A DNA stretch of 64,000 nt from Volvox africanus (GCA_030268105.1 BSDZ01000003.1:930001-994000); one strand, 5' to 3'. Counted from the stretch's first letter, positions 18,791 to 33,200 are shown. Notes: a model not told the origin generated them from the sequence alone. Made by a program: numbers and translations.

Positions 18791-21700
18791 CAGGTTCCTG
18801 AGAGTGAGCCATGCACATATACTATTTAATGATGCAATAAGGTCCAGGCAGGCCTGGGCGCATTGCAAATTTCAATAGGTTTGGGCTGGCCGAGCATCAC
18901 CGTTTAGATTCCCACTTGCTGAAGATCAGGGCAGGTTGTTGAGAGTGAGCCATGCACATTTAAGAATAAATGATGCAATAAGGTCCAGGCAGGCCTGGGC
19001 GCATTGCAAATTTCAAAAGGTTTGGGCTGGCCAAGAGTTGCCGGTTAGATTTCCGCTGGCTGATGATTAGGGCAGGTTCTGGAGAGTGAGCCATGCACAT
19101 ATAAGAATAAATGATGCAATAGGGTCCAGGTAGGCCTGGGCGCATTGCAAATATTTACAGGTTTGGGCTGGCCGAGCATCACCGTTTAGATTCCCACTTG
19201 CTGATGATCATGGCAGGTTGTTGAGGGTGCGCAATTCACATTTAAGAATGAATGATGCAATAAGGGCCAGGCAGGCCTGGGCGCATTTCAAATTTCAATA
19301 GGTTTGGGGCTGGCCAAGAGTTGCCGGTTAGATTTCCGCTGGCTGATGATCAGGGCAGGTTCTGGAGAGTGAGCCATGCACATATAAGAATAAATGATGC
19401 AATAGGGTCCAGGTAGGCCTGGGCGCATTGCAAATATTTACAGGTTTGGGCTGGCCGAGCATCACCGTTTAGATTCCCACTTGCTGATGATCAGGGCAGG
19501 TTGTTGAGAGTGAGCCATGCACATTTAAGAATAAATGATGCAATAAGATCCAGGCAGGCCTGGGCGCATTGCAAATTTCAATAGGTTTTGGGCTGGCGAG
19601 AGAGTCTCCTGTTAAATTCCCACTGGATGATGATAAGGGCAGGTTGTTGAGAGTGCGCAATGCAAATATACCAATGAATGATGCAATAAGGGCCAGGCAG
19701 GCCTGGGCGCATTGCAAATTTCAATAGGTTTTGGGCTGGCCGAGAGTCGCTGGTTAGATTCCCGCTGGCTGATGATCAGGGCAGGTTGTTGAGTGTGACC
19801 CATGCACATATACTATTTAATGATGCAATAAGGGCCAGGCAGGCCTGGGCGCATTACACATTTTAACAGGTTTTGGGCTGGCCGAGAGTCGCTTGTTAGA
19901 TTTTCGCTCGCAGGTTGTTGAGGGTGCGCAATGCACATATACCAATGAATGATGCAATAAGGGCCAGGCAGGCCTGGGCGCATTCAAATTTCAATAGGTC
20001 TGGGCTGGCCGAGAGTTGCCGGTTAGATTTCAGCTGGCTGATGATCAGGGCAGGTTCTGGAGAGTGAGCCATTGACATATTAGAATAAATGATGCAATAA
20101 GGTCCAGGCAGGCCTGGGCGCATTGCAAATGTTTACAGGTTTGGGCTGGCCGAGCGTCAACGGTTAGATTCCCGTTGGCAGGTTGTTGAGAGTGTGCAAT
20201 GCACATATACCGATGAATGATGCAATAAGGGCCAGGCAGGCCTAAAAGCATTGCAAATTTTCACAGGTTTGGGCTTGCCGAGAGTCGCTGGTTAGATTCC
20301 CGCTGGCAGGTTGTTGAGGGTGCGAAATGCACATATACCAATAAATAATGCAATATGGGCCAGGCAGGCCTGGGCGCATTCAAATTTCAATAGGTTTTGG
20401 GCTGGCCGAGAGTCGCTGGTTAGATTCCCGCTTGCTGATGATCAGGGCAGGTTGTTGAGAGTGCGCAATGCACATGTACCAATAAATGATGCAATAAGGG
20501 CCAGGCAGGCCTGGGCGCATTGCAAATTTCAATAGGTTTTGGGCTGGCCGAGAGTCGCTGGTTAGATTCCCGCTGGCTGATGATCAGGGCAGGTTCCTGA
20601 GAGTGAGCCATGCACATATACCAATGAATGATGCAATAAGGGCCAGGCAGGCCTGGGCGCATTGCAAATTTTAACAGGTTTGGGCTAGCCGAGAGTCGCT
20701 GGTTAGATTCCCGCTTGCTGATGATCAGGGCAGGTTGTTGAGAGTGCGCAATGCACATATACCAATAAATGATGCAATAAGGGCCAGGCAGGCCTGGGCG
20801 CATTGCAAATTTCAATAGGTTTTGGGCTGGCCGAGAGTCGCTGGTTAGATTCCCGCTGGCTGATGATTAGGTCAGGCTCCTGAGAGTGAGCCATGAACAT
20901 ATACTATTTAATGATGCAATAAGGTCCAGGCAGGCCTGGGCGCATTGCAAGTTTCAAATGGTTTGGGCTGGCGAGAGAGTCTCCTGTTAAATTCCCACTG
21001 GATGATGATAAGGGCAGGTTGTTGAAAGTGCGCAATGCAAATATACCAATGAATGATGCAATAAGGGCTAGGCAGGCCTGGGCGCATTACAAATTTCAAT
21101 AGGTTTTGGGCTGGCCGAGAGTCGCTGGTTAGATTCCCGCTTGCTGATGATCAGGGCAGGTTGTTGAGAGTGTGCAATGCACATATACCAATGAATGATG
21201 CAATAAGGGCAAGGCTGACCTGAAAGCATTGCAAATTATCACCGGTTTGGGCTTGCCGAGAGTCGCTGGTTAGATTCCCGCTGGCAGGTTGTTGAGGGTG
21301 CGAAATGCACATATACCAATGAATGATGCAATAAGGGCCAGGCAGGCCTGGGCGCATTGCAAATTTCAATAGGTTTTGGGCTGGCCGAGAGTCGCTGGTT
21401 AGATTCCCGCTGGCTGATAATCAGGGCAGGTAGTTGAGAGTGCGAAATGTACATATACCAATAAATGATGCAAAAAGGGCCAGGCAGGCCTGGGCGCATT
21501 GCAAATTTTAATAGGTTTTGGGCTGGCCGAGAGTCGCTGGTTAGATTCCCGCTGGCTGATGATCAGGGCAGGTTCCTGAGAGTGAGCCATGCACATATAC
21601 TATTTAATGATGCAATAAGGTCCAGGCAGGCCTGGGCGCATTGCAAATTTCAATAGGTTTGGGCTGGCCGAGCATCACCGTTTAGATTCCCACTTGCTGA

Positions 21701-23990
21701 AGATCAGGGCAGGTTGTTGAGAGTGAGCCATGCACATTTAAGAATAAATGATGCAATAAGGTCCAGGCAGGCCTGGGCGCATTGCAAATTTCAAAAGGTT
21801 TGGGCTGGCCAAGAGTTGCCGGTTAGATTTCCGCTGGCTGATGATTAGGGCAGGTTCTGGAGAGTGAGCCATGCACATATAAGAATAAATGATGCAATAG
21901 GGTCCAGGTAGGCCTGGGCGCATTGCAAATATTTACAGGTTTGGGCTGGCCGAGCATCACCGTTTAGATTCCCACTTGCTGATGATCATGGCAGGTTGTT
22001 GAGGGTGCGCAATTCACATTTAAGAATGAATGATGCAATAAGGGCCAGGCAGGCCTGGGCGCATTTCAAATTTCAATAGGTTTGGGGCTGGCCAAGAGTT
22101 GCCGGTTAGATTTCCGCTGGCTGATGATTAGGGCAGGTTCTGGAGAGTGAGCCATGCACATATAAGAATAAATGATGCAATAGGGTCCAGGTAGGCCTGG
22201 GCGCATTGCAAATATTTACAGGTTTGGGCTGGCCGAGCATCACCGTTTAGATTCCCACTTGCTGATGATCAGGGCAGGTTGTTGAGAGTGAGCCATGCAC
22301 ATTTAAGAATAAATGATGCAATAAGATCCAGGCAGGCCTGGGCGCATTGCAAATTTCAATAGGTTTTGGGCTGGCGAGAGAGTCTCCTGTTAAATTCCCA
22401 CTGGATGATGATAAGGGCAGGTTGTTGAGAGTGCGCAATGCAAATATACCAATGAATGATGCAATAAGGGCCAGGCAGGCCTGGGCGCATTGCAAATTTC
22501 AATAGGTTTTGGGCTGGCCGAGAGTCGCTGGTTAGATTCCCGCTGGCTGATGATCAGGGCAGGTTGTTGAGTGTGACCCATGCACATATACTATTTAATG
22601 ATGCAATAAGGGCCAGGCAGGCCTGGGCGCATTACACATTTTAACAGGTTTTGGGCTGGCCGAGAGTCGCTTGTTAGATTTTCGCTCGCAGGTTGTTGAG
22701 GGTGCGCAATGCACATATACCATTAATGATGCAATAAGGGCCAGGCAGGCCTGGGCGCATTCAAATTTCAATAGGTCTGGGCTGGCCGAGAGTTGCCGGT
22801 TAGATTTCAGCTGGCAGGTTGTTGAGAGTGTGCAATGCACATATACCGATGAATGATGCAATAAGGGCCAGGCAGGCCTAAAAGCATTGCAAATTTTCAC
22901 AGGTTTGGGCTTGCCGAGAGTCGCTGGTTAGATTCCCGCTGGCAGGTTGTTGAGGGTGCGAAATGCACATATACCAATAAATAATGCAATATGGGCCAGG
23001 CAGGCCTGGGCGCATTCAAATTTCAATAGGTTTTGGGCTGGCCGAGAGTCGCTGGTTAGATTCCCGCTTGCTGATGATCAGGGCAGGTTGTTGAGAGTGC
23101 GCAATGCACATGTACCAATAAATGATGCAATAAGGGCCAGGCAGGCCTGGGCGCATTGCAAATTTCAATAGGTTTTGGGCTGGCCGAGAGTCGCTGGTTA
23201 GATTCCCGCTGGCTGATGATCAGGGCAGGTTCCTGAGAGTGAGCCATGCACATATACCAATGAATGATGCAATAAGGGCCAGGCAGGCCTGGGCGCATTG
23301 CAAATTTTAACAGGTTTGGGCTAGCCGAGAGTCGCTGGTTAGATTCCCGCTTGCTGATGATCAGGGCAGGTTGTTGAGAGTGCGCAATGCACATATACCA
23401 ATAAATGATGCAATAAGGGCCAGGCAGGCCTGGGCGCATTGCAAATTTCAATAGGTTTTGGGCTGGCCGAGAGTCGCTGGTTAGATTCCCGCTGGCTGAT
23501 GATTAGGTCAGGTTCCTGAGAGTGAGCCATGAACATATACTATTTAATGATGCAATAAGGTCCAGGCAGGCCTGGGCGCATTGCAAGTTTCAAATGGTTT
23601 GGGCTGGCGAGAGAGTCTCCTGTTAAATTCCCACTGGATGATGATAAGGGCAGGTTGTTGAAAGTGCGCAATGCAAATATACCAATGAATGATGCAATAA
23701 GGGCTAGGCAGGCCTGGGCGCATTACAAATTTCAATAGGTTTTGGGCTGGCCGAGAGTCGCTGGTTAGATTCCCGCTTGCTGATGATCAGGGCAGGTTGT
23801 TGAGAGTGTGCAATGCACATATACCAATGAATGATGCAATAAGGGCAAGGCTGACCTGAAAGCATTGCAAATTATCACCGGTTTGGGCTTGCCGAGAGTC
23901 GCTGGTTAGATTCCCGCTGGCAGGTTGTTGAGGGTGCGAAATGCACATATACCAATGAATGATGCAATAAGGGCCAGGCAGGCCTGGGCG
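18791..23990. repeat. 20-mer higher-order repeat, 2778-bp period, second copy lacks one monomer
   Basis: Unit 1 monomer starts are 18791, 18932, 19073, 19214, 19356, 19497, 19640, 19782, 19911, 20051, 20179, 20307, 20448, 20590, 20731, 20873, 21015, 21157, 21285 and 21427. Unit 2 starts at 21569. The offset is 2778 up to about 22.8 kb and 2636 afterwards, a 142-bp loss. Diagnostic variants include GGGTCCAGGTAGGCC, GCAATTCACATTTAAG and CACATGTACC. Similarity between copies ends near 21358 and 23992, where GCATTGCAAATTTC is replaced by GCATTCAAATTTTAG. Confidence 0.93.
22795..22825. repeat. Hybrid monomer at a one-monomer deletion junction
   Basis: In unit 1 of the 20-mer, GATTTCAGCTGGC is followed by a full monomer (start 20051) before CCCGTTGGCAGG at 20179. 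In unit 2 the first joins the second directly, as GATTTCAGCTGGCAGG, so 142 bp are missing. The breakpoint falls in the shared GGC or TTGGC/CTGGC sequence at the same phase of two adjacent monomers. That is what unequal crossover or slippage between neighbouring units would leave. Confidence 0.85.
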
Positions 23991-25929
23991 CATTCAAATT
24001 TTAGTAGGTTTTGGGCTAGCCGAGAGTCGCTGGTTAGATTCCCGCTTGCTGATGATCAGGGCAGGTTGTTGAGAGTGTGCAATGCACATATACCAATAAA
24101 TGATGCAATAAGGGCCAGGCAGGCCTGGGCGCATTGCAAATTTCAATAGGTTTTGGGCTGGCCGAGAGTCGCTGGTTAGATTCCCGCTGGCTGATGATTA
24201 GGTCAGGTTCCTGAGAGTGAGCCATGAACATATACTATTTAATGATGCAATAAGGTCCAGGCAGGCCTGGGCGCATTGCAAATTTCAATAGGTTTGGGCT
24301 GGCCGAGCATCACCGTTTAGATTCCCACTTGCTGATGATCAGGGCAGGTTGTTGAGAGTGAGCCATGCACATTTAAGAATAAATGATGCAATAAGATCCA
24401 GGCAGGCCTGGGCGCATTGCAAATTTCAATAGGTTTTGGGCTGGCGAGAGAGTCTCCTGTTAAATTCCCACTGGATGATGATAAGGGCAGGTTGTTGAGA
24501 GTGCGCAATGCAAATATACCAATGAATGATGCAATAAGGGCCAGGCAGGCCTGGGCGCATTGCAAATTTCAATAGGTTTTGGGCTGGCCGAGAGTCGCTG
24601 GTTAGATTCCCGCTGGCTGATGATCAGGGCAGGTTGTTGAGTGTGACCCATGCACATATACCAATAAATAATGCAATAAGGGCCAGGCAGGCCTGGGCGC
24701 ATTACACATTTTAACAGGTTTTGGGCTGGCCGAGAGTCGCTTGTTAGATTTTCGCTCGCAGGTTGTTAAGGGTGCGCAATGCACATATACCAATGAATGA
24801 TGCAATAAGGGCCAGGCAGGCCTGGGCGCATTCAAATTTCAATAGGTCTGGGCTGGCCGAGAGTGGCCGGTTAGATTTCAGCTGGCTGATGATCAGGGCA
24901 GGTTCTGGAGAGTGAGCCATTGACATATAAGAATAAATGATGCAATAAGGTCCAGGCCGGCCTGGGCGCATTGCAAATGTTTACAGGTTTGGGCTGGCCG
25001 AGCGTCAACGGTTAGATTCCCGTTGGCAGGTTGTTGAGAGTGTGCGATGCACATATACCGATGAATGATGCAATAAGGGCCAGGCAGGCCTGGGCGCATT
25101 GCAAATTTTAACAGGTTTGGGCTAGCCGAGGGTCGCCAGTTAGATTCCCGCATGCAGGTTGTTGAATGTGCGCAATGCACATATACCAATTAATGATGCA
25201 ATAAGGGCCAGGCAGGCCTGGGCGGATTTCAACTTTCAATAGGTTTGGGCTGGCTGAGAGTCGCTGGTTAGATGCCCGCATGCAGGTTGTTGAGAGTGCG
25301 CAATGCACATATACCAATTAATGATGCAATAAGGGCCAGGCAGGCCTGGGCGCATAGCAAATTTCAATAGGTTTTGGGCTGGCCGAGAGTCGCTGGTTAG
25401 ATTCCCGCTGGCTGATGATCAGGGCAGGTTGTTGAGGGTGCGCAATGCACATATACCAATGAATGATGTAATAAGGGCCAGGCAGGCCTGGGCGCATTGC
25501 AAATTTTAACAGGTTTGGGCTAGCCGAGAGTCGCTGGTTAGATTCCCGCTTGCTGATGATCAGGGCAGGTTGTTAAGAGTGCGCAATGCACATATACCAA
25601 TAAATGATGCAATAAGGTCCAGGCAGGCCTGGGCGCATTGCAAATTTCAATAGGTTTTGGGCTGGCCGAGAGTCGCTGGTTAGATTCCCGCTGGCTGATG
25701 ATCAGGGCAGGTTCTGGAGAGTTTGCCATGGACATAAACTATTTAATGATGCAATAAGGACAGGCAGGCCTGGGCGCATTTCAAATTTCAATAGGTTTTG
25801 GGCTGGCGAGAGAGTCTCCTGTTAAATTCCCACTGGATGATGATAAGGGCAGGTTGTTGAAAGTGCGCAATGCAAATATACCAATGAATGATGCAATAAG
25901 ATCCAGGCAGGCCTGGGCACATTGCAAGT
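23991..25929. repeat. Mixed stretch with a truncated core block and private short monomers
   Basis: Monomers at 24345, 24488, 24630, 24759, 24899 and 25027 follow the 143-142-129-140-128-128 core code. The block then departs into two short monomers starting at 25155 and 25283 whose 13-bp deletion sits in a GCATGCAGG context. These carry private changes such as GGCGGATTTCAACTTTC and GTTGAATGTGCGC. The segment from about 25.5 to 25.75 kb resembles 28.1-28.4 kb (offset 2622). No HOR unit is tandemly repeated here. Confidence 0.8.
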
Positions 25930-27237
25930 TTCAATAGGTTTGGGCTGGCCGAGCATCACCGTTTAGATTCCCACTTGCTGATGATCAGGGCAGGTTGTTG
26001 AGAGTGAGCCATGCACATTTAAGAATAAATGATGCAATAAGATCCAGGCAGGCCTGGGCGCATTGCAAGTTTCAAATGGTTTGGGCTGGCGAGAGAGTCT
26101 CCTGTTAAATTCCCACTGGATGATGATAAGGGCAGGTTGTTGAAAGTGCGCAATGCAAATATACGAATGAATGATGCAATAAGGGCTAGGCAGGCCTGGG
26201 CGCATTACAAATTTCAATAGGTTTTGGGCTGGCCGAGAGTCGCTGGTTAGATTCCCGCTTGCTGATGATCAGGGCAGGTTGTTGAGAGTGTGCAATGCAC
26301 ATTTACCAATGAATGATGCAATAAGGGCAAGGCTGACCTGAAAGCATTGCAAATTATCACCGGTTTGGGCTTGCCGAGAGTCGTTGGTTAGATTCCCGCT
26401 GGCAGGTTGTTGAGGGTGCGAAATGCACATATACCAATGAATGATGCAATAAGGGCCAGGCAGGCCTGGGCGCATTCAAATTTTAGTAGGTTTTGGGCTA
26501 GCCGAGAGTCGCTGGTTAGATTCCCGCTGGCTGATGATCAGGGCAGGTTCTGGAGAGTTTGCCATGGACATAAACTATTTAATGATGCAATAAGGACAGG
26601 CAGGCCTGGGCGCATTGCAAATTTCAATAGGTTTGGGCTGGCCGAGCATCACCGTTTAGATTCCCACTTGCTGATGATCAGGGCAGGTTGTTGAGAGTGA
26701 GCCATGCACATTTAAGAATAAATGATGCAATAAGATCCAGGCAGGCCTGGGCGCATTGCAAGTTTCAAATGGTTTGGGCTGGCGAGAGAGTCTCCTGTTA
26801 AATTCCCACTGGATGATGATAAGGGCAGGTTGTTGAAAGTGCGCAATGCAAATATACGAATGAATGATGCAATAAGGGCTAGGCAGGCCTGGGCGCATTA
26901 CAAATTTCAATAGGTTTTGGGCTGGCCGAGAGTCGCTGGTTAGATTCCCGCTTGCTGATGATCAGGGCAGGTTGTTGAGAGTGTGCAATGCACATTTACC
27001 AATGAATGATGCAATAAGGGCAAGGCTGACCTGAAAGCATTGCAAATTATCACCGGTTTGGGCTTGCCGAGAGTCGTTGGTTAGATTCCCGCTGGCAGGT
27101 TGTTGAGGGTGCGAAATGCACATATACCAATGAATGATGCAATAAGGGCCAGGCAGGCCTGGGCGCATTCAAATTTTAGTAGGTTTTGGGCTAGCCGAGA
27201 GTCGCTGGTTAGATTCCCGCTGGCTGATGATCAGGGC
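25930..27237. repeat. 5-mer repeat, 693-bp period, 2 copies
   Basis: A five-monomer unit with lengths 140-142-142-128-141, summing to 693, is tandemly repeated. The second copy starts at 26544 and the next core block begins at 27237. Shared private variants include ATATACGAATGAATG, CACATTTACCAATG and GAGTCGTTGG. The same 693-bp segment recurs at 30017-30709 as part of the 25-mer. The 25-mer therefore appears to have been built after, or together with, this local duplication. Confidence 0.88.
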
Positions 27238-30200
27238 AGGTTGTTGAGAGTGAGCCATGCACATTTAAGAATAAATGATGCAATAAGATCCAGGCAGGCC
27301 TGGGCGCATTGCAAATTTCAATAGGTTTTGGGCTGGCGAGAGAGTCTCCTGTTAAATTCCCACTGGATGATGATAAGGGCAGGTTGTTGGGAGTGCGCAA
27401 TGCAAATATACCAATGAATGATGCAATAAGGGCCAGGCAGGCCTGGGCGCATTGCAAATTTCAATAGGTTTTGGGCTGGCCGAGAGTCGCTGGTTAGATT
27501 CCCGCTGGCTGATGATCAGGGCAGGTTGTTGAGTGTGACCCATGCACATATACCAATAAATAATGCAATAAGGGCCAGGCAGGCCTGGGCGCATTACACA
27601 TTTTAACAGGTTTTGGGCTGGCCGAGAGTCGCTTGTTAGATTTTCGCTCGCAGGTTGTTAAGGGTGCGCAATGCACATATACCAATGAATGATGCAATAA
27701 GGGCCAGGCAGGCCTGGGCGCATTCAAATTTCAATAGGTCTGGGCTGGCCGAGAGTGGCCGGTTAGATTTCAGCTGGCTGATGATCAGGGCAGGTTCTGG
27801 AGAGTGAGCCATTGACATATAAGAATAAATGATGCAATAAGGTCCAGGCAGGCCTGGGCGCATTGCAAATGTTTCCAGGTTTGGGCTGGCCGAGCGTCAA
27901 CGGTTAGATTCCCGTTGGCAGGTTGTTGAGAGTGTGCGATGCACATATACCGATGAATGATGCAATAAGGGCCAGGCAGGCCTAAAAGCATTGCAAATTT
28001 TCACAGGTTTGGGCTTGCCGAGAGTCGCTGGTTAGATTCCCGCTGGCAGGTTGTTGAGGGTGCGAAATGCACATATACCAATAAATAATGCAATATGGGC
28101 CAGGCAGGCCTGGGCGCATTGCAAATTTTAACAGGTTTGGGCTAGCCAAGAGTCGCTGGTTAGATTCCCGCTTGCTGATGATCAGGGCAGGTTGTTGAGA
28201 GTGCGCAATGCACATATACCAATAAATGATGCAATAAGGTCCAGGCAGGCCTGGGCGCATTGCAAATTTCAATAGGTTTGGGGCTGGCCGAGAGTCGCTG
28301 GTTAGATTCCCGCTGGCTGATGATCAGGGCAGGTTCTGGAGAGTTTGCCATGGACATAAACTATTTAATGATGCAATAAGGACAGGCAGGCCTGGGCGCA
28401 TTTCAAATTTCAATAGGTTTGGGCTGGCCGAGCATCACCGTTTAGATTCCCACTTGCTGATGATCAGGGCAGGTTGTTGAGAGTGAGCCATGCACATTTA
28501 AGAATAAATGATGCAATAAGATCCAGGCAGGCCTGGGCACATTGCAAGTTTCAAATGGTTTGGGCTGGCGAGAGAGTCTCCTGTTAAATTCCCACTGGAT
28601 GATGATAAGGGCAGGTTGTTGAAAGTGCGCAATGCAAATATACCAATGAATGATGCAATAAGGGCTAGGCAGGCCTGGGCGCATTACAAATTTCAATAGG
28701 TTTTGGGCTGGCCGAGAGTCCCTGGTTAGATTCCCGCTTGCTGATGATCAGGGCAGGTTCCTGAGAGTGTGCAATGCACATATACCAATGAATGATGCAA
28801 TAAGGGCAAGGCTGACCTGAAAGCATTGCAAATTATCACCGGTTTGGGCTTGCCGAGAGTCGCTGGTTAGATTCCCGCTGGCAGGTTGTTGAGGGTGCAA
28901 AATGCACATATACCAATGAATGATGCAATAAGGGCCAGGCAGGCCTGGGCGCATTGCAAATTTTAACAGGTTTGGGCTAGCCGAGAGTCCCTGGTTAGAT
29001 TCCCGCATGCTGATGATCAGGGCAGGTTGTTGAGAGTGCGCAATGCACATATACCAATAAATGATGCAATAAGGTCCAGGCAGGCCTGGGCGCATTGCAA
29101 ATTTCAATAGGTTTTGGGCTGGCCGAGAGTCGCTGGTTAGATTCCCGCTGGCTGATGATTAGGTCAGGTTCCTGAGAGTGAGCCATGAACATATACTATT
29201 TAATGATGCAATAAGGTCCAGGCAGGCCTGGGCGCATTGCGAATTTCAATAGGTTTGGGCTGGCCGAGCATCACCGTTTAGATTCCCACTTGCTGATGAT
29301 CAGGGCAGGTTGTTGAGAGTGAGCCATGCACATTTAAGAATAAATGATGCAATAAGATCCAGGCAGGCCTGGGCGCATTGCAAATTTCAATAGGTTTTGG
29401 GCTGGTGAGAGAGTCTCCTGTTAAATTCCCACTGGATGATGATAAGGGCAGGTTGTTGAGAGTGCGCAATGCAAATATACCAATGAATGATGCAATAAGG
29501 TCCAGGCAGGCCTGGGCGCATTGCAAATTTCAATAGGTTTTGGGCTGGCCGAGAGTCGCTGGTTAGAATCCCGCTGGCTGATGATTAGGTCAGGTTCCTG
29601 AGAGTGAGCCATGAACATATACTATTTAATGATGCAATAAGGTCCAGGCAGGCCTGGGCGCATTGCAAATTTCAATAGGTTTGGGCTGGCCGAGCATCAC
29701 CGTTTAGATTCCCACTTGCTGATGATCAGGGCAGGTTGTTGAGAGTGAGCCATGCACATTTAAGAATAAATGATGCAATAAGATCCAGGCAGGCCTGGGC
29801 GCATTGCAAATTTCAATAGGTTTTGGGCTGGCGAGAGAGTCTCCTGTTAAATTCCCACTGGATGATGATAAGGGCAGGTTGTTGAGAGTGCGCAATGCAA
29901 ATATACCAATGAATGATGCAATAAGGGCCAGGCAGGCCTGGGCGCATTGCAAATTTCAATAGGTTTTGGGCTGGCCGAGAGTCGCTGGTTAGATTCCCGC
30001 TGGCTGATGATCAGGGCAGGTTGTTGAGTGTGACCCATGCACATATACTATTTAATGATGCAATAAGGACAGGCAGGCCTGGGCGCATTGCAAATTTCAA
30101 TAGGTTTGGGCTGGCCGAGCATCACCGTTTAGATTCCCACTTGCTGATGATCAGGGCAGGTTGTTGAGAGTGAGCCATGCACATTTAAGAATAAATGATG

Positions 30201-33200
30201 CAATAAGATCCAGGCAGGCCTGGGCGCATTGCAAGTTTCAAATGGTTTGGGCTGGCGAGAGAGTCTCCTGTTAAATTCCCACTGGATGATGATAAGGGCA
30301 GGTTGTTGAAAGTGCGCAATGCAAATATACCAATGAATGATGCAATAAGGGCTAGGCAGGCCTGGGCGCATTACAAATTTCAATAGGTTTTGGGCTGGCC
30401 GAGAGTCGCTGGTTAGATTCCCGCTTGCTGATGATCAGGGCAGGTTGTTGAGAGTGTGCAATGCACATTTACCAATGAATGATGCAATAAGGGCAAGGCT
30501 GACCTGAAAGCATTGCAAATTATCACCGGTTTGGGCTTGCCGAGAGTCGTTGGTTAGATTCCCGCTGGCAGGTTGTTGAGGGTGCGAAATGCACATATAC
30601 CAATGAATGATGCAATAAGGGCCAGGCAGGCCTGGGCGCATTCAAATTTTAGTAGGTTTTGGGCTAGCCGAGAGTCGCTGGTTAGATTCCCGCTGGCTGA
30701 TGATCAGGGCAGGTTGTTGAGAGTGAGCCATGCACATTTAAGAATAAATGATGCAATAAGATCCAGGCAGGCCTGGGCGCATTGCAAATTTCAATAGGTT
30801 TTGGGCTGGCGAGAGAGTCTCCTGTTAAATTCCCACTGGATGATGATAAGGGCAGGTTGTTGGGAGTGCGCAATGCAAATATACCAATGAATGATGCAAT
30901 AAGGGCCAGGCAGGCCTGGGCGCATTGCAAATTTCAATAGGTTTTGGGCTGGCCGAGAGTCGCTGGTTAGATTCCCGCTGGCTGATGATCAGGGCAGGTT
31001 GTTGAGTGTGACCCATGCACATATACCAATAAATAATGCAATAAGGGCCAGGCAGGCCTGGGCGCATTACACATTTTAACAGGTTTTGGGCTGGCCGAGA
31101 GTCGCTTGTTAGATTTTCGCTCGCAGGTTGTTAAGGGTGCGCAATGCACATATACCAATGAATGATGCAATAAGGGCCAGGCAGGCCTGGGCGCATTCAA
31201 ATTTCAATAGGTCTGGGCTGGCCGAGAGTGGCCGGTTAGATTTCAGCTGGCTGATGATCAGGGCAGGTTCTGGAGAGTGAGCCATTGACATATAAGAATA
31301 AATGATGCAATAAGGGCCAGGCAGGCCTGGGCGCATTGCAAATGTTTCCAGGTTTGGGCTGGCCGAGCGTCAACGGTTAGATTCCCGTTGGCAGGTTGTT
31401 GAGAGTGTGCGATGCACATATACGGATGAATGATGCAATAAGGGCCAGGCAGGCCTAAAAGCATTGCAAATTTTCACAGGTTTGGGCTTGCCGAGAGTCG
31501 CTGGTTAGATTCCCGCTGGCAGGTTGTTGAGGGTGCGAAATGCACATATACCAATAAATAATGCAATATGGGCCAGGCAGGCCTGGGCGCATTGCAAATT
31601 TTAACAGGTTTGGGCTAGCCAAGAGTCGCTGGTTAGATTCCCGCTTGCTGATGATCAGGGCAGGTTGTTGAGAGTGCGCAATGCACATATACCAATAAAT
31701 GATGCAATAAGGTCCAGGCAGGCCTGGGCGCATTGCAAATTTCAATAGGTTTGGGGCTGGCCGAGAGTCGCTGGTTAGATTCCCGCTGGCTGATGATCAG
31801 GGCAGGTTCTGGAGAGTTTGCCATGGACATAAACTATTTAATGATGCAATAAGGACAGGCAGGCCTGGGCGCATTTCAAATTTCAATAGGTTTGGGCTGG
31901 CCGAGCATCACCGTTTAGATTCCCACTTGCTGATGATCAGGGCAGGTTGTTGAGAGTGAGCCATGCACATTTAAGAATAAATGATGCAATAAGATCCAGG
32001 CAGGCCTGGGCACATTGCAAGTTTCAAATGGTTTGGGCTGGCGAGAGAGTCTCCTGTTAAATTCCCACTGGATGATGATAAGGGCAGGTTGTTGAAAGTG
32101 CGCAATGCAAATATACCAATGAATGATGCAATAAGGGCTAGGCAGGCCTGGGCGCATTACAAATTTCAATAGGTTTTGGGCTGGCCGAGAGTCCCTGGTT
32201 AGATTCCCGCTTGCTGATGATCAGGGCAGGTTCCTGAGAGTGTGCAATGCACATATACCAATGAATGATGCAATAAGGGCAAGGCTGACCTGAAAGCATT
32301 GCAAATTATCACCGGTTTGGGCTTGCCGAGAGTCGCTGGTTAGATTCCCGCTGGCAGGTTGTTGAGGGTGCAAAATGCACATATACCAATGAATGATGCA
32401 ATAAGGGCCAGGCAGGCCTGGGCGCATTGCAAATTTTAACAGGTTTGGGCTAGCCGAGAGTCCCTGGTTAGATTCCCGCATGCTGATGATCAGGGCAGGT
32501 TGTTGAGAGTGCGCAATGCACATATACCAATAAATGATGCAATAAGGTCCAGGCAGGCCTGGGCGCATTGCAAATTTCAATAGGTTTTGGGCTGGCCGAG
32601 AGTCGCTGGTTAGATTCCCGCTGGCTGATGATTAGGTCAGGTTCCTGAGAGTGAGCCATGAACATATACTATTTAATGATGCAATAAGATCCAGGCAGGC
32701 CTGGGCGCATTGCGAATTTCAATAGGTTTGGGCTGGCCGAGCATCACCGTTTAGATTCCCACTTGCTGATGATCAGGGCAGGTTGTTGAGAGTGAGCCAT
32801 GCACATTTAAGAATAAATGATGCAATAAGATCCAGGCAGGCCTGGGCGCATTGCAAATTTCAATAGGTTTTGGGCTGGTGAGAGAGTCTCCTGTTAAATT
32901 CCCACTGGATGATGATAAGGGCAGGTTGTTGAGAGTGCGCAATGCAAATATACCAATGAATGATGCAATAAGGTCCAGGCAGGCCTGGGCGCATTGCAAA
33001 TTTCAATAGGTTTTGGGCTGGCCGAGAGTCGCTGGTTAGAATCCCGCTGGCTGATGATTAGGTCAGGTTCCTGAGAGTGAGCCATGAACATATACTATTT
33101 AATGATGCAATAAGGTCCAGGCAGGCCTGGGCGCATTGCAAATTTCAATAGGTTTGGGCTGGCCGAGCATCACCGTTTAGATTCCCACTTGCTGATGATC

